This document shows positions 43,840 through 56,201 of a DNA stretch of 64,000 nt, piece by piece (the stretch's first letter is position 1; each line of letters begins with the position of its first letter). The stretch is from Calamus simplicifolius (Eukaryota > Streptophyta > Magnoliopsida > Arecales > Arecaceae), in the NCBI GenBank assembly GCA_900491605.1, contig UESW01004076.1, positions 852,836-916,835 of the forward strand, read 5' to 3'. The position numbers were made by a program, and so were the translations under genes. The notes under the pieces are model-generated. The model did not search any database. It was not told the origin of the DNA and was given only the letters and a program-made list of their open reading frames with translations.

Positions 43840-45370
43840 CAACACAAGCTGGATCATCTTTTGCTGAAGGTCAATCCACAAATAGACCTCCTTTATTCAA
43901 TGGTTCAAATTATTCTTATTGGAAAGCTAGATTGAGAATTTTATTCAAGCTTTAGATTATGAACTATGGAGTGTAATCATTAATGGACCTAGCACATCCA
44001 CACACGTAGTAGATGGTTCAATAGTTTCTAAACCCGAAAGGGATTGGAATGAGAACGATAGGAAAATGGCTCAGCTTAATGCAAAAGCCATGAATGTTTT
44101 ATATTGTGCTTTAGATGCTAATGAATTTAATAGAATTTCTACATGTATTTCTGTAAAAGAAATTTGGGATAGATTAAAAGTTACCCATGAGGGTACTAAT
44201 CAAGTAAAAAAATCAAAAATTAACATTATAGTGCACAAATATGAATTGTTTAGCATGGAACAAACTGAATCAATCACATGCATGTACACTAGATTCACTG
44301 ATATAGTTAATGGTCTAAAAAGTCTTGGTAAGACCTATACTAATTCTGATTTGGTGCGTAAAATTCTTAGGTCTCTTCCAAGATCATGGGAAGCAAAAGT
44401 AACTGCCATCCAAGAAGCCAAAGATCTGAATATATTACCTTTGGAGGAGCTGCTTGGATCATTGATGACCCATGAGCTGACAATGAAGCAGCATCAAGAG
44501 GAAGAAGTCAAGAAGAAGAGAATAATTGCCCTTAAGGCTGCAGAAAATGAAAAGAGCAGCAGTGATGAAGAAGAAGATGATGATGAGGAGACTGCACTCC
44601 TTGCTAAGAAGTTTAAAAGATTCATGCAAAGAAGGAGATCCTTCCACAAAAGAAAATCTGGATTCAAAATGGAAGGAGAAAAAGAGAAGGACAAGGACAA
44701 GGACAAGAAAAAAGACTCCTTTATATGTTATAAATATAAGAAACCGGGGCACTTTAGATCAGATTGTGCTCAATTGAAGAAAGCCTATCAAAAGAAGAAG
44801 AAGGCTTATGTTGCAACATGGAGTGATAGTGAAGAATCTTCATCTGAAGAAGATCAAAAGGAAGTTGCAAACATATGCTTCATGGCAAAAGACGACAACG
44901 AGATAAGTTCCAAAACTCCCAATGAAGATTTTACCTTTGATGAATTATATGAAGCTTTCAATGAGTTAATTAATTATTTCAAAGTTTTAAGAATTAAAAA
45001 TAAATCTTTGAAAACTAAAAACTTAAATCTAATCAAAGAGAAAAATAAACTAATTCTTGAGGTAAAAAATCTGAAATATGAAAAAGAATATGTTTTAAAA
45101 GAAAAAGAATTGATTTCAAATGAAAACCTTAATCTAAAGAAGGAAATTGATAAATATAAGAATGCAGTTGATAGATTTACTTATAGCTTTGAAAAACTTA
45201 ATTTATTGTTAAGTAGCTAAAAGCAGTATTTGATAAAGCTGATTTAGGATATAGACCTCATATGAAACAAAAGTATGTAAACAATTTCTTTGTTAAGAAA
45301 CCAAGCAAGAATATTTTCATGTTTTCATTGCAACAAAAAGGGACATAAATCTTATAAATGCAAATTTAAA
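43840..45370 (+). pseudogene. gag of the Sirevirus-like element
   Basis: A readable N-terminal part (PPLFNGSNYSYWKARLRI) shifts frame near 43945 and continues as a long frame from 44066 to 45220 with the copia gag domain (LNAKAMNVLYCAL, FNRISTCISVKEIWDRL, YTRFTDIVNGLKSLG, LRSLPRSWEAKVTAIQEA). An acidic/lysine-rich linker follows, then a zinc knuckle CYKYKKPGHFRSDC in which the second cysteine is a tyrosine. After the stop at 45220 another frame holds an intact CFHCNKKGHKSYKC knuckle (45320-45361). The C-terminal 100 residues of the long frame are coiled-coil-like (lysine, glutamate, leucine). The product would form particles; this copy is broken. Confidence 0.8.
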
Positions 45371-45499
45371 AAATTGATAAGAATTTAAGTGTTAAAGAAA
45401 AGAAAATATGGGTTCCGAAAGAAACAATCTTTATTGCTACTAACCATGAAGGACCCAAGAAAGCTTGGGTACCTAAACAAAAAGTTTGATTATCTTGCA

Positions 45500-48400
45500 G
45501 GAGTGTCTTGCGGCTAAAAGATCAAAACGAAAGTGGTATCTTGATAGCGGCTGCTTAAGGCACATGACGGGTGACAAGGAGCAATTCATCACCCTTGAAG
45601 ATAAAAGAGGAGGAGTTGTTACATTTGGAGACAATGGTAAAGGCCAAATTATGGGATTTGGTAAAATTCAAATAACTCCATCCACTTTATAGAAAATGTT
45701 TATATGTTGATGGTTTAAAACATAATTTAATTAGTATTAGTCAATTATGTGATAAAGGTTTCAAAGTTTCCTTTGAAGCTTCTATCTGCACCGTTTCTGC
45801 AATAGCATTATATTTATTGAAAATAGAAATGGCAATGTATACTTAATAGATTTAGATAATTTGTCTACTAGTAATCATTGCTTAATCGCTAATAATGCTA
45901 AAGTTAATAAGATCGGATGGTTGTGGCATTGTATATTAGGTCACACACACACGCTTAATTTCAAAATTAATTAGAATGGATTTAGTTAAAGGACTTCCAA
46001 AGTTAGATTTTGAAAATAACAGAATTTATGATGCATATAAATTTGGAAAACAAACTATAAACTCTTTCAAATATAAAAATGTTGTTTCCACTTCTAGGCC
46101 ACTTGTACTACTTCACATGAATCTTTTTGGACCTACTAGAACCACTAGTCTAGGAGAAAGAAATATGGTCTTGTAATAGTAGATGATTATTCTAGATTCA
46201 CTTGGGTATTATTTTTAGCTCATAAGGATGAGACTTTCCCTATATTCATGAAATTCTTCAAGAAAGTCACTAATGAGAAAAACAACACCATAGTGTCTCT
46301 TAGAAGTGATCATAGAACAAAATTTGAAAATCATTTATTTAAAAATTTCTGCATTGAACATGACATTCATCATAATTTTTCTGCACCTAGAACACCACAA
46401 CAAAACGGAGTTGTAGAAAGAAAGAATAGAACATTAGAAGATATAACCCGTACCATGCTATGTGAAAGCCAACTCACAAAGTACTTCTGGGCGAAAGCTA
46501 TAAACACAGCATGTTACATCCTTAATAGAGCTTTAATTAGGCCAATTCTTAAGAAAACTCCTTATGAACTATGGCATGATAGGAAACCTAACATTAGTTA
46601 TTTTCATACATTTGGTTGTCGATATTTTATCCATAATAATGGTAAAGATTATCTTGAAAAATTTGATGCAAAATCTGATGAAGGCATATTCTTAGGATAT
46701 TCAACAACCAGTAAAGCCTATAGAGTATTTAATAAGAGAAACTTAATTGTAGAAGAATCTATTCATGTAGTTTTTGATGAGTCTTTAGCATCAAGTTCAG
46801 AAAAGATTGATGATGAGGAAGATACAAATTTGCTAGAGAGAGATATTGAAAAATTGAATATAGATGTATCTTCAGATCATGAACAACAAGCTAAAGATAA
46901 TGATTCACCTAGAGTTGATGTTATTGATACTAATCATGATGAGGTAGATCTTCCTAGAGATTGGAGATATGCCTATGGACATCAAAGGAATTGATTATAG
47001 GTGATCCATCTCAAGGTGTAAGAACTAGATCATCTATGAGAAATATCAATAATCATCTTGCATTTGTATCTCAAATTGAACCTAAAACTATTGAAGAAGC
47101 TGAAAAAGATAGTAATTGATGTTAGCTATGCAAGAAGAATTAAATCAATTTACTAGGAATAAAGTATGGTCCTTAGTCGATAGACCTAAAGGTCACTCAG
47201 TTATAGGATCTAAATGGGTATTTAGAAATAAATTAGATGAAAATGGTATAGTAATTAGAAATAAAGCTAGATTAGTTGCAAAAGGATATAATCAAGAAGA
47301 ATGAATTGATTTTGATGAAACTTTTGCACCTGTAGCTAGATTAGAAGTAATTAGACTATTACTTACATTTGCATGTCATATGAATGTCAATTTATTTCAA
47401 ATGGATGTTAAAGTGCATTTTTAAATGATTTTATAAATAAGAAGTTTTTATAGAACAACCACCTGGTTTTGAAGATCATGAACTTCTAAATCATGTTTTT
47501 AAATTACACAAAGCACTTTATGGTTTAAAACAAGCACCTAGAGCTTGGTATGATAGGTTAAGCAAATTTCTAATTGAAAATAATTTTTCTAGAGGAAATG
47601 TTGATAAAACCTTATTTTTGAAAAGAAAAGATAAAGATTTATTAGTAGTACAAATCTATGTGGATGATATTGTATTCGGTGCTACCAACAATCTTTTGTG
47701 TCAAGAATTTGCTAGTTAATGCAGGGTGAATTCGAGATGAGCATGATGGGAGAACTCAACTCTTCCTAGGACTACAAATCAAACAAGAGAGAGAGATTTT
47801 CATCAACCAAACAAAGTATACAAAGAAAATTCTCAAGAAGTTTGGAATGGAATCAATCAAACCTCTCGGAACACCAATGAGTCCTTCATGCAATTGGATA
47901 AAGATGAAGATGGTAAGCCTGTTGATCAAAAACATTATAGAGGTATGATCGGATCTCTACTTTACTTAACTGCAAGTAGACCTGATATCATATTTGCTGT
48001 TTGTTTATGTGCTAGATATCAATCTGAACCTAAAGAATCTAAGTAAAACTAAAAATGTAGGATTATGGTATTCTAGAGACTCAACACTGAATTTGATTGC
48101 ATATTCTGATTCTGGCTATGCTGGATGTAAACTAGATAGAAAAAGTACAAGTGTGCATGTCAATTTTTAGGAAGTAACTTAATCTCATGGTTTAGCAAAA
48201 GCAAAATTCGGTTGCATTATCTACTGCTGAAGCAGAATATGTTGCAGCTGGAAGTTGCTGTGCTCAAATCCTTTGGATTAAGCGACAACTTGAAGATTAT
48301 GGCATAACACTTGATAAAACTCCTATTAGATGTGATAACACTAGTGTAATCAATTTAACTAAAAATCCTATACAACATTCAAGAACTAAATATTGAAATT

Positions 48401-48540
48401 AGATATCATTTTATTAGAGAACATGTAGCTAATGGTGACATTTGTCTTGATTATGTTTGTACTGATGAACAATTACTGACATATTTACAAAACCCCTTAG
48501 TGAAGAAAGATTTTGCTATCTTATAGGTGAAGAAACAATT
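45500..48540 (+). pseudogene. pol of the Sirevirus-like element (PR-IN-RT-RH)
   Basis: Protease: KWYLDSG near 45530-45560. Integrase: GAG-pre-integrase WHCILGH near 45925, VDDYSRFTWV near 46180, SDHRTKFEN near 46300 and PQQNGVVERKNRTLED near 46395; the frame 46248-46994 is the longest intact part. Reverse transcriptase: SKWVFRNKLDENG and RLVAKGYNQEE (47116-47304), FAPVARLEVIRLLL, QMDVK near 47400 and YVDDIVFGAT near 47657. RNase H: AYSDSGYAGC near 48100, STAEAEYVAAGSCCAQILWIKRQL near 48225, IRCDNTSVINLTKNP near 48330. Stops and frameshifts break it in at least ten places. It would carry out cleavage, reverse transcription and integration. Confidence 0.85.
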
Positions 48541-48739
48541 AGGAGTTTGTAATCCTTTGGAATAGTCTAAACCTCCAAGGATCAATTATCTAGATTTCAA
48601 TCACTTTTCCTAAAAATTTTCTCATGATTATAAGGAAAACTTATCTAGAAACATGAATCCCTTGATTTATTCAAATTTTGATAACCTTTTTAACAAGTTT
48701 CAGATCATTTGAAACTTACAATTTCTCACTGAAACTTTC

Positions 48740-50412
48740 TTGGAGTCGACACCACAGTTGGTAGAGTCGACACCTGTTTGTGTTACTCTGTCTGTATTTT
48801 TGGGAGCCGACACCTGGCTTTGTGGAGCCGACTCCATTTCAATCACTGACTATTTTAGCGAGTTGGAGTCGACACCTGGTGGACCCAATTTGACTATTTT
48901 AGGGCAGAGTCGACACATTTCATTTTCTAAATTCTTCAAATTATCTCCAAACTCTTCCCCACTTCACTCAAATCTTCGAATCCTTCAAATCTACCATCCC
49001 CTTGCTTCCAATGGCACCCAAGCGCGTGGATCATCCTTTGGAGCACCCATTATGACCGGAAGAAGGACAGCGAGGCGTCCGGTTCGTCAACCATCGCCCA
49101 GTTCGTCTTTGACCTCCTCTTCTTCAACCCAAAGTGTGAATCCCTCAACTTCATCCCCTTAAGTTGATTTGCTAGCAGGAAAAATCGTTACAACTAGTAG
49201 GAAAGTAGATTTTAACTTTTTTGACTCAGAGGGTTTTTCATTAGGAAGACAATTAAAGGAAATGGGTTGGGAACGAATTTGCTCAATGGATATCCCAACT
49301 TACCCAAGTCTAGTAAAGGAATTTTATAACAATTTGTCTAGAGGAGATGGTGGGCTTGTTAGCTCAGTCAGAGGCACCAGAATCCATTTGACAGCAGAAA
49401 TCTTGGGGAACTTATTGGAAATTCCTGCTATTGGTTTTATAGCGAGCGCACATAGTGAGAAGGGTGTAGCACTTTCTAGACTACTTGGTAGAGAGATGAC
49501 TGATTTTGAGAAGTAAGTGCTATTCAGCTACCCCTAGAGCTTAGATTGCTTCACAATATTTGTAGCCGGATCTTGTTTCCTAAGACTGGACGTTTTGAGT
49601 ATGTCTCAGAGCGAGACATTGTAGTTATGGATAGTGTGATTACGGGACTGCCTCTTAACCTATCAGGGATGATAATTGGATATATGGCAGAGGCAGGCAG
49701 CAGAAGAGAGCTACACTTCCTTATGATATGGTTTTGACGAGAGTATTTCAAAGCCAAGGAGTTAGCATTCTGAAAATGAGCCCTTAAAGAGACTTCGGCA
49801 CACTGACTACTACAATTCTGCTACTTTGCACCGGATGAGTTTTAAGAAAGTGAATGGTATTTGGTTAAGGAAAGGTTAGGATGAGTTGAGAGCCACTGTG
49901 GCTGACTCTGTGGTCCATGGACCTTCCGAGGTAGGACCCTCAGATAGGCATCCGAGGTAGGACCCCCGGCGACTCCAGCACCTGCACCTATAGTTGTACC
50001 TGATTCTGCACCCTCTTCTTATAGTTCTTCTAGATTTTCTGATATTCAGTTAGAACAGCTTGAAAATCTATTGGCTAGTTATGAAGAAAGGATAAAAGCT
50101 GAGTTTGATGCTAAATTTTTGAATATTAAAGAGATCCTCTACACTATAGAAGACAAGGTTACCAGATTTGGTTCATCTTTTGAAACTTCTTCAGAGGCTT
50201 TGAAGTCGGACTTAAAGCTTATTTTTGAAAATATCAAGGATATAGGAGGAGACTCAGATATTTATTCAAAGTGCAATGCAGAGCTTCAAGACAAAATTGT
50301 TACTGCATCTGCTTTCATTGATGACAGACTAAAAGACTTCATGAACATTCAAAAGGAAGGAATGGGAAAGATTTTAGAAGAATTGCAAATTCTTCTTAGA
50401 TTTGGTTATTAG
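48740..50412 (+). pseudogene. env-like/extra region of the Sirevirus-like element
   Basis: Between RNase H and the 3' LTR. First a serine/proline-rich segment (49040-49162), then a globular part (LAGKIVTTSRKVDFNFF, GWERICSMDIPTYPSLVKEFYNNL, RGTRIHLTAEILGNLLEIP; 49169-49516) resembling the domain annotated as putative plant transposon protein, continued in other frames (49546-49737), and last a coiled-coil-like frame (50071-50412: YEERIKAEFDAKFLNIKEILYTIEDKV and following). Such a region is the so-called env-like gene of sireviruses; no envelope function has been shown, and I see no signal peptide or membrane span. It is broken by stops and shifts. Confidence 0.65.
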
Positions 50413-51079
50413 AATTTTAGTTTGCTTTTGATGTAATTAGAAGTTGATGTTTAGTTTAATATGTTTTGATGTTTTGATTAGAAGTTGATGTTTAGTTTAA
50501 TATGTTTTGATGTAATTAGAAGTTAATATTTAGTTTAATATGTTTTGATGTTTTGATGTAATTAAAGTAACATTTTGTTATAGTTCAATGATATATGAAA
50601 GTTAATGTTTTTTGATACTTTAATGAAATTATATTTACTATCTTTGAACCTTGATATTGAGTGACTTGAATTGAATTTTGATTACTTAATGTTTAATGCA
50701 TTGATTTTAATCTATATTATTTGCATCTTCTTAACCTTTTTGTTGATTACAAAAAAGGGGGAGAAGTAAATGATATTTGTATATGCATAAAAGTTATAAT
50801 TGAATATACAAGGGGAGAGAAGATAATTATATATACATTGAATGAATTTCATTAATCAATTGGTATCAAGCATTGAATGAACTTAATTGCATAAATTTTA
50901 ATGATAAGAAGAAAAGATGTTAATTTGAGTATCATAAGGAATTTAATTAATCAATTGGTATCAAGCGAACTTAATTGCATAAATTTTAATGATAAGATGT
51001 TAATTTGAGTATCATAGGGGAGCTTAACTATGAGAACATTGATTAATCATGCATATACTCAATGTTTTTGTCATCATCA

Positions 51080-51092
51080 AAAAGGGGGAGAT
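51080..51092 (+). other. Polypurine tract of the Sirevirus-like element
   Basis: AAAAAGGGGGAGAT directly before the 3' LTR, the conserved sirevirus plus-strand primer. Confidence 0.85.
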
Positions 51093-52585
51093 TGTTGACC
51101 CAATTATTGATTTTGATGATTAACAAAAGTCATGAGTATATTCCTTATGTTTCTGATAAATTTAATAAGTGTTTTAGGAATTAAGATTGGTTATTCATTA
51201 ATATGTTACTTAGAAAATCAGTTTCAAGTTGAATTTAAATGAAATTTATGTAAGTTCAGAACTTGGAGCCGACACCCTAAGTCCTCGGAGCCGACTTCAG
51301 AGAGTATCAGAACAGTATTGTTTTTGGCATGCTTCGAAGCTAACACCTAAATTTCTGGAGCCGACACATGAAAAGTTAGAGTCGACACCTGCAGAGTGTG
51401 GAGCCGACTCTAGACCAGTTATAGAGAGCGATTTTTTGGACACTGGTGGAGCCGACACCTTCAGAAAGTTAGAGCCAACTGCAAATCTTGCCGAGCCGAC
51501 ACTTCAAAATCTTGGAGCTAACACCTTGACGGATCGTTTATTACTATTTTTAGAATCCCAATTTGGAGTTGACACCTGAAGACCTGAAGCCGACACCTCC
51601 ACGTCAGAAATGGAATTTTCAAGTTTTCAACGGATATATTTTTCTTACCTAACCTCTAACGGATCTATTTTCTTTTGGTAAGGTTCATCCAAGGATAACT
51701 CCAACGGCTATTTTTCACCTACTCATGGATTGAAATGCTTATAAAAAGGGATTGAGCCGTTTAAAATAAAAAGAATGGGAAAACAGTGAAACAAAAGAAA
51801 GAAAGAGAAATCAAAAATCCCACTTCAAGAAATCTTCTGAGCCAAAGCCTATCCACTATTGAGAGTTAGAAGAGGAATCCAAAAGTGCCAAAAGAGATAT
51901 TTCAAAGGATTTTCCTAGTTTTGAAGAAGAAGGAGAAAAGCCCTAAATCTTCAACCGTTTCTTCACCAAAATCTCTTCAAGTGCTCTAATTCCATTCAAT
52001 TCAGAAGAGAACGAGAAGAGAAGAAAAGAAGAAAAGCTCAAGCCCTACATTGTTTCAGAAATCAGGCTTTTCTATTCCCATTTACTTACATTGCTTATTT
52101 GCTCAATTAAGGAGCTGTTATTGTTGTAAACTCTTAATTGATTTGTTGTTTGTCTAATTCAATCAGGGGATTGAATTAGTTGAGGTTGTTAACCTCGGGG
52201 TAAGCTAAGTGTAGCTTACATTGGGTTTTGTGCTGGTGAACCCAGGAAAACCAGCTGGGTTCGTTGTGACCCCGTGTAAAACAACAAGTTAGAGTTGTGA
52301 GCTTGTAAAACAACTCGACTGTAATCTGGGTGATTATAGTGTGGACCCAAGAGTTGCTTGGGAGTGGACGTAGGTGTGGGATACACCGAACCACTATAAA
52401 TCTTTGTGTGTTTGTCGTGCCTTTGTCTTTATCTCTCTATCTCTCAATCTCTCTCATTTAAATTGTGTTTTTACTTACTGCATCACCTTCACTTGTACAC
52501 CTAATTGACTTTAAGTTTTAAAGTGTTTAAAATTTTAAAAAGAACCCAATTCACCCCCCTTCTTGGGTTGCCATCTGGGCCAACA
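51093..52585 (+). repeat. 3' LTR of the Sirevirus-like element
   Basis: About 1493 bp. It carries the same box cluster, TATA box (51740) and CAACA end as the 5' LTR. One box differs by an added GAAGCCGACACC phrase near 51585. Confidence 0.88.
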
Positions 52586-53652
52586 GCCTCCAGTCGGCCT
52601 CGGCCCCAGTCGGCCTCTGTCTCCAGTCGGCCTCGGCCCCAGTCAGCCTCTATCTCCAATCGACCTCGGCCTCGGTCTCTAGTCGGCCTCGGCCCCAGTC
52701 GGTCTCTGTCTCAAGTTGGCCTCGGCCCCAATGGCCTTGGTCTCCAGTCAGCCTCAGCTCCAGATGGCCTCGGCCATAGTCGGCCTCGTCCCCAGTCGCA
52801 CTCGGCTGCCCCCTCGGCACTCGGTCTCCAGTCGGCCTCGGCCCCAGTCGGCCTCGGTCTCCAATCGGCCTTGGCCCCAGTCGTTCTCGGCCCCATTCGG
52901 CCTGGCTCCCAGTCGGCCTCGGCCCCAGTCATTCTCGGTCTCCAGTTGGCCTCGGCTCCCAGTCAGCCTCGGCCCTAGTCGGCACTCGGCTGCCCCCTCG
53001 GCCTCGGTCTTCAATCGGCCTCGGCCCCAGTCAGCCTCGGCTCCAGACGGCCTCGGTCTCCAGTCGGCCTCGACCCCAATCGGCCTCAGTCTCCAGTCGG
53101 CCATGCCCTGCAGCAGCCTGCAACAACCATTCAAGCCAAGCAGCAGCTGCCATCCAACTGCAGCCACCTACTTTTACGGGACATGGCTTGCAGCCTGACA
53201 AGTCGCATAGGAGTAAGCTCCACAGCGCCTAAGACTGCCACGTAGACCCGCTAATCCTCTTTCTGCCAAAATCACGGACGATTACAGTTATACAATGGGC
53301 AGTTGCCGATATCTACGGCGCGTGCTTAGCAACTGCGCACCCACCCGCCGTCTATTGAGCCGATCCTAATGGAAGGATTCGACTGTTATTGACGAAGGGT
53401 AAGAGGGACCCCCGAACAGGTATATAAAGACCCCGACTCACAACGAGGAGGGGGGAGGAATCTCTACTCTCTCATTCAAATCCCTGTTCTCCAAATCGCT
53501 GACTTGAGCGTCGAAGGGTTCCCGCCGGAACCACCGGTCTGGGACTTTTCTTGCAGGTTCCCGACTGAAGAAGGCGGTCTCTGTCATTCCCCTGAAGGCC
53601 TACGAAGCATTTCTATCGCCTGACGCTCCTCAAAAGTGATTTGGCAGCAACA
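52586..53652 (+). repeat. Right part of the CG-rich Ty3 LTR
   Basis: Continues the TCGGCCTCGGTCTCCAG/TCGGCCTCGGCCCCAG repeat (about 52590-53105), then unique U3/R/U5 sequence with TATATAAA at 53421-53428 and the end GGCAGCAACA. The overlapping open frames on both strands come from the repeat. Confidence 0.75.
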
Positions 53653-53699
53653 GATTGGCGCGCTAGGAAGGGGGGTCAGCGATGCTAGTTTGCATATCC

Positions 53700-54243
53700 T
53701 CATCCCCCTTTAACTAGAATGGTGGATCATAAAGATGGTGATGACCACATATCCAAGAAGCTTTCGCCAGTTATGCTGGGGGCACCTTCAACGAGCTGAG
53801 CAACGAAAGGCTAGCTCTTCACTCCATCATTCCCACTACCTCGGACCATTCAAGCAGAACATCCTGCCACCCTCATCCTGTAAATCCAAGTATTGATGGC
53901 AACTGTCCAAAAGCTCCAGAAGCGACGTCTCATGGCCATGCAACAGTGAGCAAAAGCTTTCGCTTGCTCTTTGGTCGCTACTAGGGCCAGCCATCATTTA
54001 TCCCGCCGGAAATCTCCCCAGCAGGAGATTCACTGTCATCAAGCTCATCAGCAACTTAAAGCTCAAAGAGCCACCACTTGCCGCCCAAGCGGCCTACTCT
54101 CCTACGGACAGCGACGCGGGGGGAGGCCCAAGCAAGGGCACCAGCACCTGCACTCCATTCATCCTAATTCTCTGGAGGGCAGACCACCAGCGGACATAAG
54201 TACCCAAATTAGCAAGGGGAAACAAGGGTGCTACAAGAGCTAA
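53700..54243 (+). pseudogene. gag N-terminal remnant of the CG-rich Ty3 element
   Basis: Follows the primer-binding site, where gag is expected. Short readable pieces are rich in Q, H, S and R (for example QQEIHCHQAHQQLKAQRATT), separated by stops. The capsid domain is not present. The assignment rests mainly on position. Confidence 0.35.
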
Positions 54244-54299
54244 GTATACCACATTTAATAGTATTCTTTCATTGATACTTGAAAATGTCATGCAGGGAA

Positions 54300-54835
54300 G
54301 ACCGACTCTGCATCAGCATTCAAGACCAATCTCGTGTTGGCATCTCAAAGCCCGATGTACCATCGGTACTAAAGCGCGACTCTAGCTTGGCACTCAAAGC
54401 CCGATGTACCATCGGCACCAAAGCCCGATGTACCATCGGCACCAAAGTCTGACTCCAGATTGGCACCTAAAGCTTGATGTACCATCGGCACTAAAGACCG
54501 ACTCCAGCTCGGCACTCAAAGCCCGATGTACCATCGGCACTCAATGCCCGACTCCGGTCGGCACTCAAAGCCCGATGTACCATCGGTACTCAAGCCGGAC
54601 TCCAGCTCGGCACCTAAGCTCGAGGCCAGCTCGGCACCAAAGCCCGACTCCAGTCGGCCCTGAAAGCCCAAGGCAAGCTCGACACCTCAGCCCGAGGCCA
54701 GCTCGGCACTAGGCACCCGAGCCCCCCTCGGCCTCGGCCTCGGATCAGCTTCCACTCGACCTCAGCTCTTCCACTCGGCCTTGGCTCCCAGCACCAAGCT
54801 TGCCTTGGCACTCGGCTGCCCCCTCGGCCTCATAC
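54300..54835 (+). repeat. Tandem array of AAAGCCCGATGTACCATCGGCA units
   Basis: Short units AAAGCCCGATGTACCATCGGCAC alternate with AAGCCCGACTCCAGCTCGGCAC. The core CCGATG-TAC-CATCGG is a perfect inverted repeat. Later units drift to CTCGGCACC and CTCGGCCTCGG. It ends where the Athila-like LTR starts. Confidence 0.8.
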
Positions 54836-54843
54836 AGCCTCGA

Positions 54844-56177
54844 TGATAAACGCATAAATAATTATCATTAAACCTATTAATTAATAATTTAACGTACCTA
54901 TTATTATTTAATATTTTAATAATTTATATAATATTTTAGGTAAAACCTTATCAATTTGAAGAGCTCGATTTTAAGAATTTAATGATGCAAACGACACCTA
55001 AATCGGATTTAAGATGAGCTCGAAATTAATTTTACATTGATTTATCTGTTTTAGCATGGATTTTAAAGTCAAGTCGGCAAACCAAGTGCCGACTTCATCA
55101 TCTTCTCAGAAATCTTTTTTCGCTCAGCCGATTCTTCTCAGATTCAAATTCTAACTGCTTCCTCCAGCAATTAAGGAATAAATTGGATAGGAAGTTATCA
55201 AATTGAATGAATTACATTCATCTTGAACGAATTTGGATTTTATTCATGATTTATTCATGATTTTCTCCGCATCGTTCGTGGCTTCCGCGTCCTCTGTTTT
55301 GGCAACGCTGCGTCTTCACCGCGTCTTCACCACGTCCGGGATTCTACAAATAGCAGCAGAGGGAGGAAGGAAGTCCGTCCATCGCGTTGCATCCGGGAGA
55401 ATTGGAGGGAGGGCGGTGTTCATCCGTGGTTCGTGGAGGCTTCGTTTGAAGCAGGAAACGATCGTGCCATGAGAAGAAGACTCTGTTCCAGCCAGCCGTG
55501 AGAGGAAGTCTCTATTCCAGTCATGATCTGCATCCATTCCAAGCCGTGAGGGAGAGATCTGTTCCATTTCTTCCTGAAGACTCTGTTCCGTCCGTGCTCA
55601 GAAGGCGTCCATGTTCTTCCTCTGTTCCAGACGCCGTTTCGTGGCTTGGAGAGACGCTGTTCTGTGGCTTTGGAGGAGTTCCGCTGCCCTGTTTCCAACA
55701 TCCATGGAGGCTACTATTCCCAAGAGACTCTGTTTACAGAGTCTCAGTCCATCCGTGGAGGCTGATCTGTTTGCGATTCGGGAGGCGCATGCAGAGGAGG
55801 AACAAAGACTTCATCCCATCTTTGGTTTGGCATAGAGAGAATTTATTGCTTTCTTATTGCCTTCTTAATGTCATGACTTTTTAATTTATATGACATAAAG
55901 TTTCTATTCATGTTTAGATTTTATTAAATTATATTTAAGTGAAAATAATTTAGACTGATCTATTCTTAAAAGGGACGGGCCGTGATCTATGGGTACGGCC
56001 GTGCTCTTATAAGATAGACCATATCTTGATTATTTTGTACTACTAATTATCTATTTAGTTAAATTTATAAATTTATTTCAAGATAATCGCTAAAGTCCCT
56101 GTGGAATCGATCCCTTACTCTCGCTATTCTAATAGTGAAATTAAGGTGTTTTAATCGTTGCGCTACGACACGCATCA
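54844..56177 (+). repeat. 5' LTR of the Athila-like element
   Basis: TGATAAACGCATAAATAATT to ACACGCATCA, 1334 bp, with inverted ends TGAT/ATCA. Compared with the start of the 3' LTR there are small indels near 54905 and 55110, and scattered substitutions. Confidence 0.88.
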
Positions 56178-56183
56178 GATTTT

Positions 56184-56201
56184 TGGCGCCGTTGCCGGGG
56201 A
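56184..56201 (+). other. Primer-binding site (Asp-tRNA type)
   Basis: TGGCGCCGTTGCCGGGGA, six bases after the LTR end. Confidence 0.85.

Larger units (their letters stand above)
42301..52585 (+). mobile_element. Sirevirus-like Ty1/copia element with env-like region, decayed
   Basis: LTRs of about 1.48 kb (TGTTGACC...GGGCCAACA), an initiator-Met primer-binding site, gag with zinc knuckles, protease, integrase, reverse transcriptase and RNase H in copia order, a further reading-frame region of about 1.7 kb between pol and the 3' LTR, and a AAAAAGGGGGAGAT polypurine tract. Long LTRs, the extra region and this tract are characteristic of the Sirevirus genus. Flanking pentamers ACCTC (42296-42300) and GCCTC (52586-52590) form a target duplication with one change. 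Many stops and frameshifts in gag and pol make it non-autonomous. Length is about 10.3 kb. Confidence 0.88.
41641..54843 (+). mobile_element. Ty3 element with CG-rich LTR, split by a copia element
   Basis: CG-rich sequence made of TCGGCCTCGGTCTCCAG-type repeats runs from about 41690 to 42300, stops at the Sirevirus-like element and resumes at 52586 in the same register. It continues to an LTR end at 53652 (CTTGAGCGTCGAAGGGTTC, GCAACA), a primer-binding site (TTGGCGCGCTAGGAAGG, 53655-53671), a gag remnant and another tandem array. It is then cut by the Athila-like element at 54844. The rest and its 3' LTR must lie beyond the window. The left edge is uncertain. Confidence 0.65.

Noticed and set aside
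52505..53198. Long frames of repeated SRPRPQSAS-like sequence
   Set aside because: Produced by the TCGGCCTCGG repeat of the Ty3 LTR.
55233..55884. Open frames in the Athila-like 5' LTR
   Set aside because: They lie within the LTR, and the partial 3' LTR shows indels that do not preserve a frame.
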